Counted from the first letter of the stretch, positions 46,386-59,130 are shown. The stretch: DNA of 64,000 nucleotides from Hyphomonas beringensis (GCF_000682755.1 NZ_AWFF01000030.1:28603-92602); one strand, 5' to 3'. Numbers and translations are program-made. The notes: generated from the letters alone by a model not told the origin.

Positions 46386-47522
46386 ATGGACGAAGATACG
46401 CGCAAGATACCGGCGGACAGCGCCCTTCCCGGCTGGCTTTCGAGCCTGCCGGATAGCTGGCGCCCCTATGCCATGCTGGCCCGGTGGGACCGGCCTGTGG
46501 GCATATGGCTGCTTTACCTGCCATGCATCATTGGCCTTGCCTTCCAACGGCTGGCGTCTGGCGTCTATATCGCGGACATCGCCTGGGTTTTGCTCTTCCT
46601 GATCGGTGCCACGGCCATGCGCGGCGCGGGCTGCACCTGGAACGACATCACTGACCGCGACATTGATGGCAGTGTCAGCCGCACGGCCCAGCGCCCCTTG
46701 CCATCTGGCGCGGTCACCCTGCGCCAGGCTTATATGTTTCTGGCCGCGCAATTGCTGGTCGGCTTGATCGTCTGGATCTGCCTGCCGCTGGACGCAAAGA
46801 TTGTTGCCCTCCTCTCAATACCTCTTGTTGGGGCCTATCCCTTCATGAAGCGCGTCACCTGGTGGCCTCAGGCCTGGCTGGGCATGACCTTCAATTGGGG
46901 CGTACTGGTAGGTGCCGCGACGGCCAGCATCATCACGCCCCAAGTGATCGTGCTGTATGTCGGCCTGATCCTGTGGACGATTGCCTATGACACAATCTAC
47001 GCCCTGCAGGACCGTGAAGACGATGCGCTGATCGGCGTGCGCTCGACCGCCCGCCTGTTTGGGAAGCGCGCCGTCCTGATCAGCTTTTGCTTCCATATGG
47101 GGTCTGCCGCCCTGATCGCGCTGGCCGCATCCCTGAATGGCGCAGGCCGGGTGGGCGCGGCGACGGCGCTGGCCTTCCTGATACATGGCATCTGGCAAAC
47201 GGCGCGCCTGAAATCCACACAGGAACGCGCGGCCCTCGCCGTGTTCAAATCCAATGTCTGGGCGGGCGCCATCATCGCTATCGGGTTCGCTTTCTCTGCG
47301 ATGCTGCCAGAATCAAAACCCAAATCCCTGTTTGCTCACCATGAGATTGTACCCGAAGGCCCCTCCAGCGAGATGAAATTGCCTTTTGGGCTGGAGCTGA
47401 AGCGGCACGTACATTCCCCCGCAGACAAGGGCGAAACATGGTTTGCCAGCGATACGATCCGCGCCCTGAAGCGCGAAGGTGTGATCCCGCCAGACGAGGT
47501 GGCCCCCGATTCTGACGAGTAG
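46386..47522 (+). CDS. ubiA: 4-hydroxybenzoate polyprenyltransferase with C-terminal tail
   Basis: The 378-residue membrane protein has the two UbiA aspartate motifs, NDITDRDID (86-94) and DTIYALQDREDD (202-213), across about eight helices. It attaches the polyprenyl chain to 4-hydroxybenzoate in ubiquinone synthesis. Typical UbiA proteins have about 290-310 residues. Here a soluble tail of about 70 residues (from about 308, rich in Pro, Lys and Glu, with EVAPDSDE at the end) follows the last helix. Its function is unknown. Confidence 0.9.
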   Translation: MDEDTRKIPADSALPGWLSSLPDSWRPYAMLARWDRPVGIWLLYLPCIIGLAFQRLASGVYIADIAWVLLFLIGATAMRGAGCTWNDITDRDIDGSVSRTAQRPLPSGAVTLRQAYMFLAAQLLVGLIVWICLPLDAKIVALLSIPLVGAYPFMKRVTWWPQAWLGMTFNWGVLVGAATASIITPQVIVLYVGLILWTIAYDTIYALQDREDDALIGVRSTARLFGKRAVLISFCFHMGSAALIALAASLNGAGRVGAATALAFLIHGIWQTARLKSTQERAALAVFKSNVWAGAIIAIGFAFSAMLPESKPKSLFAHHEIVPEGPSSEMKLPFGLELKRHVHSPADKGETWFASDTIRALKREGVIPPDEVAPDSDE

Positions 47523-47586
47523 GATGCTTCTTTGCAGTCCTATGAAGGTGGCTCCTGCCCTACGCTTGCGCTTGGGCCTGCCTCTG

Positions 47587-47615
47587 GAAATCGATTCACT
47601 GGATCGATTTCTTTC
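47587..47615 (+). terminator. Hairpin after ubiA
   Basis: GAAATCGAT (47587-47595) and ATCGATTTC (47603-47611) form a perfect 9-bp stem with loop TCACTGG, followed by TTTCCC. It lies 65 nt after the ubiA stop. The tail is short in T, so strength is uncertain. Confidence 0.45.
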
Positions 47616-48437
47616 CCTCGGCAGCACCAAAAGCCGGACTGGCCGAAACCATCCGGGTTCGCTGATACTACCTTGCCCCTTCACAAGAGCCGTGCGCGGC
47701 GGGCGCCGTGGCGCTCCGCCTGAAGTGAATAAAGGCTACGGAATGGAGCGTTACCGCCCGCCGCGCCGGTCAGGAGTTTTGGCGAGATATGCTCAACATA
47801 CCCCAAGGTCCCGGGTCTTCTGAGCGAGCGTACAGCAAACGGAGCATCCGGGCTTTTTACCCGAGACATCCATCTGGAGGGCAAGCCCCCGTACGCCCGA
47901 CGAGGTGGAAATGCCCAACCGGCTTTCACCGGCTCACCCTGGCCTGACCTGCCTAGGCACCGAGGGGACCGTCTCTCCCCCCAGCACCATCCTGACCCTG
48001 CCCCCACGACCAGAACGGTACCTGATCCGGCCCCCGTGTGAGCAGACCTGAAGTATGGCTTTGGGGCGTATCAGACGGATTGGAGGTGTGAGCAGGTATC
48101 CAGACAATGGTCTGACCCCAAGCGCGTCAGGATATTGTTCGCGATGGATGCCTGGCTGGCGGGGGAGAGGACGGGGCTGTATCCGCCGAAGTTTGCGCTT
48201 GCCGCCCTGGCCCCCGGCATGTGCCGGCGCGCGCGGAAGAGTGGCGCGTCCAATTCCGGGATGACAGGAGAAAGTGTGTTGCATTGGCCTGATATTGCCC
48301 TGTCTTGGATCACACGCAGATAAAAAACTCAGGCAGTTTCCGCGATGTCATGCAGGAATTACAGCAGGGTGCGACCCATTTACCCCTTATCGCGTATAGA
48401 CATTGTGCAATTGCGAAAAAGGCGTGATCGGTAAGGT
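47616..48437 (+). other. Long stretch without a credible gene
   Basis: Between ubiA and the PLP decarboxylase gene I find no gene I can support. The stretch has dense GC-rich runs (for example C-runs near 47978-47983 and 48001-48005). Only short overlapping ORFs occur, among them a 108-codon minus-strand ORF (47681-48007) very rich in Arg, Gly and Ser. The part at about 48130-48280 (ending near ATTCCGGGATGACAGG) looks like a degenerate intergenic repeat of the kind scattered in many proteobacterial genomes. The last 130 bases are AT-richer and probably hold the promoter of the next gene. A structured RNA or decayed element is possible. Confidence 0.5.
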
Positions 48438-49889
48438 ATGACTTCAGATAAAGAGCCCCATCAGGAAACCCTGGACCCGGCAGACTGGGAGGCTTTCTCC
48501 ACCCGTCTGCACAGCATGCTGGACGCCGCTATCGGCAAGATGCGCACTGCCAGCGAAGGCCGCGTCTGGACCGAGCCACCGGAAGACCTGCGCACAAAAT
48601 TCAGCCTGGACGGCGCCGCACACAGCCCGGACGAGGTGGACAGCACGCTGCGCTATCTATTGCCCTATGGCGCGGGAAATACGCATCCGCGCTTCCTCGG
48701 CTGGGTCCATGGATCAGGCACGCCTGCCAATCTGGCCGCAGATATGGCCGCCGCGGCGATGAACGCCAATACAGGCGGGCGCAATCATGGCGCCATTCAG
48801 GTGGAACGCGAGGTGATAGACTGGTGCCGCCGCCTCTATTCCTTTCCGGAGACCACCAGCGGCCTGATCGTTTCCGGCACGTCCATGGCGACCATTATCG
48901 GCCTGAAAGTGGCGCGTGACAGCCAGCTTGAGTTCGAAAGCCGCAAAAGCGGTGTATGCGGACAGAAGCTTGTCGGCTACACTTCCAGCGAAGCCCATGC
49001 CTGCATCGCACGCGCCTTTGACATGCTGGGCCTCGGCTCAGACGCCTTGCGACGCATCCCGGTTACGCCAGACCATATCATGGACGTGTCTGCCCTGAAG
49101 GAAATGATCGCGAAAGACCGCGCCGATGGCTGTACGCCTTTCATGATCGCCGGAACCTGTGGATCCGTGAATGCTGGCACGATCGACGATCTTGATACGT
49201 TGGCAGATATTTCGGATACGGAGGATTTGTGGTTTCACGTTGACGGCGCATTTGGCGCGCTCGGCATTTTGAGCGACCGCCTGCGCCCACGCCTGAAGGG
49301 GTTGGAGCGCGCAGACTCTCTGGCCTTCGATTTCCATAAATGGCTGCATGTGAATTACGATGCTGGCTGTATACTCGTTCGTGATGGCGAAGCGCACCTG
49401 CGCAGCTTTTCCGACAGGCCGGATTACCTGAAATCCAGTGAGCGCGGTCTGGCCGCCGGAAGCCCCTGGCCCGTCGAGTTTGGCCCCGAACTGTCACGCG
49501 GCTTTCGCGCGCTGAAAGTGTGGGCGCATATTGCCGAACATGGCGAGGAAAAGCTCGGCCGTCTCATCACGCGTAATTGCGAGCAGGCCGCCTATCTGGG
49601 CGAACTGGTTCAGGCTGCGCCGGATTTGGAGCTGCTGCTGCCTGTCTCAATGCAGATCTGCTGTTTCCGCTATGTACGTGACGGTCTCAGCGATGAGGCG
49701 CTGAACAAATTGAACGAGGATATCGTCATCCAGTTGCAGCTGCAGGGCGTTGCAGCCCCCTCCACCACACGGATCAGCGGGCGCCTGGCCATTCGCGTGA
49801 ACATTACCAACCATCGTACGCGGTTTTCAGATCTTGATCTGCTGGTGCGCGAAATCGAGCGGATTGCTGCCGATTTGACGTCTGACTGA
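48438..49889 (+). CDS. PLP-dependent aromatic-L-amino-acid decarboxylase family protein
   Basis: The 483-residue group II decarboxylase has the entry motif NTHPRFLGWVHG, the PLP-binding HVDGAFGA, and the Schiff-base lysine K301 in DFHKWLHV. Group II members decarboxylate aromatic amino acids, glutamate or related substrates; residues visible here do not fix the substrate. It is followed 43 bp later by a DsbA-like gene on the same strand. The upstream 800 bp carry no gene. Confidence 0.85.
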   Translation: MTSDKEPHQETLDPADWEAFSTRLHSMLDAAIGKMRTASEGRVWTEPPEDLRTKFSLDGAAHSPDEVDSTLRYLLPYGAGNTHPRFLGWVHGSGTPANLAADMAAAAMNANTGGRNHGAIQVEREVIDWCRRLYSFPETTSGLIVSGTSMATIIGLKVARDSQLEFESRKSGVCGQKLVGYTSSEAHACIARAFDMLGLGSDALRRIPVTPDHIMDVSALKEMIAKDRADGCTPFMIAGTCGSVNAGTIDDLDTLADISDTEDLWFHVDGAFGALGILSDRLRPRLKGLERADSLAFDFHKWLHVNYDAGCILVRDGEAHLRSFSDRPDYLKSSERGLAAGSPWPVEFGPELSRGFRALKVWAHIAEHGEEKLGRLITRNCEQAAYLGELVQAAPDLELLLPVSMQICCFRYVRDGLSDEALNKLNEDIVIQLQLQGVAAPSTTRISGRLAIRVNITNHRTRFSDLDLLVREIERIAADLTSD

Positions 49890-49932
49890 AGCTTTATTTG
49901 AACCTTGGCCCCAGCGCCCCTACCTATGGGCC

Positions 49933-50598
49933 ATGACAGTTGTAATCGAAATGGTATCGGACCTCGTTTGCCCCTGGTGTTGGCTGGGCAAACGCAGGAT
50001 TGAAGGCGCAATGGCCCTGACCCCGGATGTCGACGTTCAGTTGATCTTCCGCCCCTATGAGCTGGACCCTTCGGTCCCGGCGGGCGGTGTCGACTACAAG
50101 GAATACATGCGGGAGAAGTTTGGCTCTGATGAGGGCAAGGACCGCGCCAGTGCGATGCGCCAAGCCCTGATCGATTATGGCCAGGAGGAAGGCATCCCCT
50201 ACCAGTTCGACAAGATTACGCGCCGTCCCAACAGTTTTGACGCCCACCGCCTCGTGCGCTGGGCACAGGGCCAGGAGCAAGGCTCAGCCGCCAAGGAAGC
50301 GCTGTTCAAGGCCTTCTTCCATGATGGCCGCGACATTGGCGACCATGAGGTTCTGGTGGACATTGCCGGCCAGATTGCCCTCGACCAGAAAATTGTCGCC
50401 GACCTGCTGGCAAGCGATGCGGATGTCGAAAATGTGCGCAATGAAGCCAATCTGTTCCGGCAGATGGGCGTGACCGGCGTGCCAACCTATATCGCCAACC
50501 GCCAGTTCGCGGCCCAAGGCGCCGAAACGTCGGAAAAGCTGGCCAAGTTCATACGCCACGCCGCCACGCACGAACCGGAAGAACGCCCCGCGGGCTAA
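49933..50598 (+). CDS. DsbA-like (FrnE-type) cytoplasmic oxidoreductase
   Basis: The 221-residue thioredoxin-fold protein has a CPWC active-site pair near residue 14 (DLVCPWCWLGKRR), a helical insert, and cis-Pro in GVTGVPTYI. It lacks a signal peptide, so it is the cytoplasmic FrnE/2-hydroxychromene-carboxylate-isomerase-related group, not classical periplasmic DsbA. It may act in thiol redox balance or stress response. A bidirectional terminator follows. Confidence 0.87.
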   Translation: MTVVIEMVSDLVCPWCWLGKRRIEGAMALTPDVDVQLIFRPYELDPSVPAGGVDYKEYMREKFGSDEGKDRASAMRQALIDYGQEEGIPYQFDKITRRPNSFDAHRLVRWAQGQEQGSAAKEALFKAFFHDGRDIGDHEVLVDIAGQIALDQKIVADLLASDADVENVRNEANLFRQMGVTGVPTYIANRQFAAQGAETSEKLAKFIRHAATHEPEERPAG

Positions 50599-50620
50599 GC
50601 CCATTTGGCAAAAGAGCAAA

Positions 50621-50655
50621 TAAAAACGCCGCCCCTGTCCGGAGCGGCGTTTTTT
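50621..50655. terminator. Bidirectional intrinsic terminator (DsbA-like / atpC)
   Basis: ACGCCGC (50626-50632) pairs with GCGGCGT (50644-50650), with A-runs on the left and T-runs on the right. It ends transcription of the plus-strand DsbA-like gene and of the minus-strand atpHAGDC operon. Confidence 0.85.
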
Positions 50656-50676
50656 ATGTCTGGTATCGTGCGGGTC

Positions 50677-51084
50677 TTAGTGAACCAGAGCGGCCTTCAG
50701 GCTTTCGAGATAGTCGAAATGTTCCTGCAGGGCGATGCGCGCGGAATCATCCTTGTCGAGGGACTGGATCTTCAGCAGCGTAGCGTCGATCTCTTCCTGA
50801 ACGCTGGCCGCGGTCACGTCTTCAAGAAGGCGCGCTTCCTCAGCGAGGATGGTGAGGCCTTCGGACGTGACGTCCGCAAAACCGCCGCGCACGAAAATGC
50901 GCATCTTGGTGGTGCCATTCTCAAGCACGCGGACAACGCCGTTCTTGAGCGTGGTCATGAAGGGCGCATGGTTGACCAGCACACCGAACTCACCCTCAGA
51001 GCCGGGCGCGATCACATGGTCCACCTCGCCGGAGAAAACCTCCTTGGCGGGGGAAACGAGTGAGAAGTGGAGTTTGTCGGCCAT
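50677..51084 (-). CDS. atpC: F1-ATPase epsilon subunit
   Basis: The 135-residue protein starts MADKLHFSLVSPAKEVFSGEV and has the epsilon beta-sandwich, with APGSEGEFGVLVNHAPFM, and a C-terminal helical hairpin. The epsilon subunit links the catalytic head to the c-ring and can inhibit hydrolysis. The start at 51084 is chosen over 51108 by homology and the AGAGAG upstream. It is the last gene of the F1 operon. Confidence 0.95.
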   Translation of the reverse strand: MADKLHFSLVSPAKEVFSGEVDHVIAPGSEGEFGVLVNHAPFMTTLKNGVVRVLENGTTKMRIFVRGGFADVTSEGLTILAEEARLLEDVTAASVQEEIDATLLKIQSLDKDDSARIALQEHFDYLESLKAALVH

Positions 51085-51194
51085 ACTCTCTTGATCCTTG
51101 GTTTTCACTCAGGACGCTCCAGCGAAAGGATTGTCCAGTGATGACCGCCCCCGCCCGGCAGGTCTGCCTGAGCGGGAACGGAAAATGGGGTGAC

Positions 51195-52667
<1,473 letters not shown>

Positions 52668-53546
52668 CTAGAGTGCCTCGGCCCCGGAGATGATCTCGAT
52701 CAGCTCCTTGGTGATCTGCGCCTGGCGGGCGCGGTTATATTGCAGCGACAGCGAGTCGATCATTTCGCCAGCATTGTTTGTGGCGTTGTCCATCGCGGTC
52801 ATGCGGCTGGCCTGTTCACCAGCAGCACTTTCCAGCAATGCGGACAGGATCTGCGTGTTGATGTAACGCGGCAGCAGGGTTTCGAGGATGCCCTCTTCAG
52901 ACGGCTCGTAGATATAGAGCGCGTTGCCGAGTTTGGCCTCTTCAGCTTCCGCCGGCATGGAAGCCGGAATCAGCTGCTGTGCCGTCGGCACCTGGCTGAG
53001 AACGTTCTTAAACTGGGAGTAGATGAGCGTCGCAACATCAAACTCACCGGCATCGAAATCGCTGGTCAGCTTCTTGCCGAGGCTGATGGCAGACTCAGAG
53101 AAGTCTCCACCTTTCACACCGGACAGATCAATATGGCCAACAAACATGTCGCCATATTCGCGGGACAGCTGTTCGCGGCCCTTCTTGCCGACCGTGAGGA
53201 TCTTCACGGTTTTGCCTTCGGCGCGGAGTTCACCAATCTTCTGCTTGGCCAGCTTCACCACATAGGTGTTGAAGCCACCGGCCAGACCACGCTCTGCCGT
53301 CAGAACGACGATCAGGTGTGTATCTTCCGACCCGGTGCCGGTCAGCAGTTTCGGGCCGCCTGCACCGGCAGACGCAGACAGGTTTGCGAGAACCGATGCC
53401 ATACGCTCAGCATAGGGCCGCGAAGCTGTCGCGGCTTCTTGTGCGCGCTTCAGCTTTGCCGCGGCCACCATCTGCATGGCCTTGGTGATCTTCCGCGTGG
53501 ATTTCACGCTGGAGATCCGGTTCTTGAGGTCCTTCAAGCTGGGCAT
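52668..53546 (-). CDS. atpG: F1-ATPase gamma subunit
   Basis: The 292-residue protein has the conserved N-terminal helix [32 protein letters not shown] and the C-terminal helix [34 protein letters not shown] (split here at about 250-290), which together form the rotating central stalk. Spacing to atpA is 37 nt and to atpD 48 nt. Confidence 0.97.
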   Translation of the reverse strand: MPSLKDLKNRISSVKSTRKITKAMQMVAAAKLKRAQEAATASRPYAERMASVLANLSASAGAGGPKLLTGTGSEDTHLIVVLTAERGLAGGFNTYVVKLAKQKIGELRAEGKTVKILTVGKKGREQLSREYGDMFVGHIDLSGVKGGDFSESAISLGKKLTSDFDAGEFDVATLIYSQFKNVLSQVPTAQQLIPASMPAEAEEAKLGNALYIYEPSEEGILETLLPRYINTQILSALLESAAGEQASRMTAMDNATNNAGEMIDSLSLQYNRARQAQITKELIEIISGAEAL

Positions 53547-53583
53547 GTCAGGCCTTCGTTCTTCGTTCTCGGTCTACGGGCGA

Positions 53584-55127
<1,544 letters not shown>

Positions 55128-55131
<4 letters not shown>

Positions 55132-55703
55132 GCTCCCTTCATGGCGGTGTTCATGCGATCCAGTTTGGCGGCGAGGCTGGCGTCAACGAGTTGAGAGCCG
55201 ATGCGCAGCTGTATGCCACCGATCAACGAGGGGTCTACCTCGCTGGAAAGTTCCACCTCGCCGCCTACGGCCTTGGCGAGGATTGATTCGATACGCTGAC
55301 GCTCGGCGCCAGACATTTCCTTGGCAGTGCGAACAACTGCGCGCTTCACGCCGCGCTGCTTCGCATACAATTCGTCAAAGGCGTGCTGTGCGTCGACGAT
55401 ATCACGCGCACGGCCATTTTGGGCCATCGTGCCGATAAATTTCGCCAGCAGGTCCGTCATGCCAGCTTTCTTTACCACTTCAGCCAGAGCCTTCACCTTC
55501 TCTTCACGAGAGAAAGCCGGAGACTCCAGAAGACGGGTCAGGTCCTCGGACTCCTCAGCCATGGCGACGAACGCCTTGTAATCATTGTGGACATCGGCAA
55601 TCGCGCCTTTGTCCTGAGCGAGTTCGAAGAGGGCGCTGGCATAGCGCCGGGCAGCTTCACTCGCGTGTGTCACTTTATTTGCAGCCAAGGTTCGGTCGTC
55701 CAT
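55128..55703 (-). CDS. atpH: F1-ATPase delta subunit
   Basis: The 191-residue protein has the delta (OSCP) features [16 protein letters not shown] in the N-terminal helical domain and the C-terminal [22 protein letters not shown]. It joins F1 to the peripheral stalk. The start at 55703 is used ([21 protein letters not shown]); a longer frame to 55829 has no family-like sequence. It is the first gene of the operon. The Fo genes atpB, atpE and atpF are not in the window, as usual in alphaproteobacteria. Confidence 0.94.
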
Positions 55704-55868
55704 GGTTGAATCGGGCGGGATTAGCCCAGAAAATACAGCGCAGGGCTGCGCACACGCTGTGCGCGCCCACAAAAACTTTGCGCCGCTTAGCATCAGTCTT
55801 TCAGCCTGACAACATCGCCAAAGCGCCATTGCCTGCGGCGAACTGGCATTCCCCTACGGCGTTAGCGC

Positions 55869-58037
55869 CTACAGGAAAGAGTAAGGGTCGATATCCACAG
55901 ACATGCGCACCGGATTCGGCAGCTTCAGACGGGCAGTCCAGACGGCCATATAGGCCGAAAGATCAACATTTCTGGGAGCTTTGACGAGGAATCGCCTCCT
56001 GTGACGCCCTCGCAGGACGGTAATAGGCGCTGGAGCCGGACCGAAGACCTCGATTCCCTCCCCATTCGGCGCCTGGGAGATCACGTCCTGCGCCACCTGA
56101 TCCACCATTTCGGCTGAGGGGGCAGAGAGAATCATTGCGGCGAGCCGACCGAAGGGCGGCAGGCCCAGTTCAGCCCGCACATCCCGCTCGATCTGAAGGA
56201 AGCCGTCGCGATTATTGTCTGCCAGCGCCAGCATGGCCGGATTGTCGGGCGCATAGGTCTGCACCAGCGCCCGGCCCGGTCTTTCGGCGCGCCCGGCCCG
56301 GCCCGCCACCTGGCTCAGCAATTGGTAGGTCCGCTCGCCTGCGCGCAGATCTCCGCCCTTCATGCCGCTATCGGCGTCGACAACGCCCACAAGCGTCAGG
56401 TTCGGGAAGTTGTGGCCCTTGGCGACAATCTGCGTGCCGATCAGGACATCAATCTCGCCCTGCTCCATCCGGTCCACAATTCCGCGCGTCGCCTCACCGC
56501 CCTGCGCCGTATCGGAGGAGAAAATCTCGATCCGCGCCTCTGGCATCAGAACGCGCACTTCTTCCGCCACGCGCTCCACGCCTGGCCCGACCCCCATAAG
56601 GGAATCCGCCGCCCCGCAATGCGGGCAGGTCTTGGGCTTGGGGATGGAATAGCCGGTGACATGGCAGACAAGGCGACCCGTATAGCGGTGCTCGGTCAGC
56701 CAGTTCTCTGTGCCGGGCGTCTTCAGGCGCTCGCCGCAGCTCTTGCAGATCACGAGAGGCGCATAGCCGCGACGGTTCAGGAACAGGAGCGTCTGCTCGC
56801 CTGCCTCTAACGTCTCCTGCATGGCCTGAATCAGGTGCGGCGACAGCCAGTGATTCCGTTCCGGCGGTGCGCGGCGCAAATCCACCAGTTCCACATCCGG
56901 CAAGCGCGACGCGCCAGGGCGCGCTGCCAGCTGTAGCCGTGTGTAGCGGCCGAGTTCCGCATTCACCATGGTTTCCAGCGCGGGCGTCGCGGAGGCCAGC
57001 ACGACGACGGCCTCTTCCAGCTTTGCCCGCATCACCGCCATATCACGCGCATGATAGGTAACGCCGTCTTCCTGCTTGTAACTGCCATCATGCTCCTCAT
57101 CGATAATGATAAGCTTCAGGCGACGATACGGAAGGAACAGGGCGGAGCGCGCGCCGATTACGATTCGCGCGCGGCCATGCACGACCTCCCGCCAGGTGCG
57201 GCGGCGATCCTTGTCAGAAAGGCCTGAATGCCAGGGCGCAGGGGCCGCACCGAATCGCGCCTCAAACCGGGACAGGATCGCCTGCGTCAGCGCGATCTCC
57301 GGCAGCAGGACCAGGATCTGCGCTTCAGGATCGCGCCGCAGCGCCTCTGCGATAGCCTCAAAATAGACTTCCGTCTTGCCGGAGCCGGTGACGCCATCAA
57401 TCAGGAATGTATGAAACCCGCCAGACGCGACAGCGGCCGTCAGTTCTTCGGCGGCCTCAGCCTGCTCGACCGTCAGCACGGCGCCGGGAAGATCAGGGGA
57501 TGGCTCCGCATAGGGCAGGTCTGTCTCCACGACTTCCGCCCTCAGCGCGCCCGTCTCTGCAAGTCCCTTTACCACACCTGAAGAGACCTCTGCGGCGGCG
57601 GCAAGGGCTGTCGCTGTTTGCGGGCCAAGTTCCTCGGCGGCGGCCAGAAGGCGGCTGCGCGCCTCAGTCAGCCGGGATGGCTCCTGCCCGGTCAGATGGT
57701 AAACCGTCTCGGTGGGGGATGGCCCAAGCCCAGCCCGCGCGCGAAGCACCATGCCCAGCACATGCCCTGGATGCGAGACCGTGTACTTCGCCGCCCACAG
57801 GATGAAATCCCGCATCGAGCGCGACATGGGCGGCGCATCATAGACATGCACCACGTCTTTCAGCTTGCGCCCCTCACCCGCACTGTCCGGCAAAATCTCC
57901 AGCACGATGCCGAGACGTTCATATTTCCCAAGCGGCGCCGTAACATAGGCGCCTTCAGGCACGGCCAGCCCTTCCGGGATGGCATAATCAAACGGCTCCG
58001 GCAGGGGTAAGGGAAAGAGAATCCGCGCGACAGGCAT
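55869..58037 (-). CDS. priA: Primosomal helicase PriA with one zinc site lost
   Basis: The 722-residue protein has an N-terminal DNA-binding domain (MPVARILFPLPLPEPFDYAIP), Walker A GVTGSGKTEV, the DEEH box, and helicase motifs through VGVVDADSGMKGGDLRAGERTYQL. Between the helicase lobes E. coli PriA has eight zinc-binding cysteines. Here the positions for site 1 are kept (C431, C434, C471, C474). In site 2, three of four are threonine (T440, T443, T461) and only C458 remains. The three Thr codons differ (ACG, ACA, ACC), so this is not a single sequencing error. PriA restarts stalled replication forks. Confidence 0.95.
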   Translation of the reverse strand: MPVARILFPLPLPEPFDYAIPEGLAVPEGAYVTAPLGKYERLGIVLEILPDSAGEGRKLKDVVHVYDAPPMSRSMRDFILWAAKYTVSHPGHVLGMVLRARAGLGPSPTETVYHLTGQEPSRLTEARSRLLAAAEELGPQTATALAAAAEVSSGVVKGLAETGALRAEVVETDLPYAEPSPDLPGAVLTVEQAEAAEELTAAVASGGFHTFLIDGVTGSGKTEVYFEAIAEALRRDPEAQILVLLPEIALTQAILSRFEARFGAAPAPWHSGLSDKDRRRTWREVVHGRARIVIGARSALFLPYRRLKLIIIDEEHDGSYKQEDGVTYHARDMAVMRAKLEEAVVVLASATPALETMVNAELGRYTRLQLAARPGASRLPDVELVDLRRAPPERNHWLSPHLIQAMQETLEAGEQTLLFLNRRGYAPLVICKSCGERLKTPGTENWLTEHRYTGRLVCHVTGYSIPKPKTCPHCGAADSLMGVGPGVERVAEEVRVLMPEARIEIFSSDTAQGGEATRGIVDRMEQGEIDVLIGTQIVAKGHNFPNLTLVGVVDADSGMKGGDLRAGERTYQLLSQVAGRAGRAERPGRALVQTYAPDNPAMLALADNNRDGFLQIERDVRAELGLPPFGRLAAMILSAPSAEMVDQVAQDVISQAPNGEGIEVFGPAPAPITVLRGRHRRRFLVKAPRNVDLSAYMAVWTARLKLPNPVRMSVDIDPYSFL

Positions 58038-58139
58038 ACCCGACTCCTAGCCCCCGTATCGCGCCGCGTCATCCCGCCTTGCGCTGCCCTGCCCTAGCGA
58101 CACCGCTTGCAAGGTTCTGCGCCGGGCCCTACCCCTTGG

Positions 58140-59123
58140 ATGATGTCAAACGATCTGATTACCGGCTACGAGCCCATGACCTCCATTGAGGCCATTACGG
58201 CAGGCCTTGAATCGGTGGGGTATATCTCCACCCGCCCGATTTCCACGTCTGTCTTCCTGGCCCATGGCCTGCGCAAGCCTATCCTGATTGAGGGCCCTGC
58301 GGGGGTCGGCAAAACGGATCTGGCGGCCTCTCTGTCACGCTGGCTGGATGTGCCGCTGCTGCGCCTGCAATGCTATGAAGGCCTCGATGAGGGCAAAGCG
58401 CTGTATGAATGGAAGTATGGCAAGCAATTGCTCTACACCCAGATCCTGAAAGAGAAGCTGAACGATGTGATCGGCGACGCGCAGACGCTGGAGGCTTCCC
58501 TCAGCGAGTTGGGTACATTCGAAGACTTGTTCTTCTCTGAGCAATTCCTGGAAGCCCGCCCCCTGCTGACCGCCATGCGCCAGTCTGCCGGCAGTGTGCT
58601 GCTGGTCGACGAGATCGATAAATCCGATGAGGAATTCGAGGCCTTCCTGCTGGAAGTCCTGTCTGATTATCAAGTAACTGTTCCAGAAATCGGCACCATT
58701 CGGGCGAATGTGCCGCCGATTGTTATTCTGACCTCGAACAATGTACGTGAACTGGGCGACGCCCTGAAGCGCCGCTGCCTGCACCTGCATATCGGCTTTC
58801 CGGACCACAAGCGCGAGCAACGCATTGTTCAGGCGCGCGTGGAAGGCATCTCCGAAACCCTTCTGGACCAAATGGTCGGCTTCGTTCAGTCCATCCGTGA
58901 ACTGGATATCAAGAAGCGCCCATCCATTGCAGAGACTGTGGACTGGGCAAAGACCCTGCTACTGTTGCACGCGAACACTCTGGATGAGACCTTTGTGCGC
59001 GACACGCTGAATGTGCTGCTGAAGCATGAGAGCGATATTGCGGCAGTCACCACGGATATCCCTAAACTTGTAAGGCAGGCCGTAAGCGGACAATCAGCTT
59101 CCGGGCGCCCGTCATCATACTGA
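58140..59123 (+). CDS. MoxR-family AAA+ ATPase
   Basis: The 327-residue protein has Walker A EGPAGVGKTD, Walker B VLLVDEIDKSDEEFEAFLLE, sensor 1 VILTSNN and an arginine finger in KRRCLHLHIGFPD. MoxR ATPases work with VWA-domain partners to remodel or activate protein complexes. The partner (CoxE-like) gene follows 7 bp later. The start is uncertain: ATG 58140 and 58143 lack a ribosome-binding site, and ATG 58176 (MTSIEAITAGLE) matches the usual N-terminus. Confidence 0.9.
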   Translation: MMSNDLITGYEPMTSIEAITAGLESVGYISTRPISTSVFLAHGLRKPILIEGPAGVGKTDLAASLSRWLDVPLLRLQCYEGLDEGKALYEWKYGKQLLYTQILKEKLNDVIGDAQTLEASLSELGTFEDLFFSEQFLEARPLLTAMRQSAGSVLLVDEIDKSDEEFEAFLLEVLSDYQVTVPEIGTIRANVPPIVILTSNNVRELGDALKRRCLHLHIGFPDHKREQRIVQARVEGISETLLDQMVGFVQSIRELDIKKRPSIAETVDWAKTLLLLHANTLDETFVRDTLNVLLKHESDIAAVTTDIPKLVRQAVSGQSASGRPSSY

Positions 59124-59130
59124 GGCCGGC

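Noticed and set aside
44940..46751. 603-codon minus-strand ORF
   Set aside because: It is antisense to the semialdehyde dehydrogenase and ubiA genes and shows no domain.
47681..48007. 108-codon minus-strand ORF in the long spacer
   Set aside because: Extreme Arg/Gly/Ser/Pro content, no ribosome-binding site and no family resemblance; I treat it as part of a non-coding or repeat region.
47934..48313. Short overlapping ORFs on both strands near 48.1 kb
   Set aside because: Overlapping frames on both strands with repeat-like composition do not support a protein.
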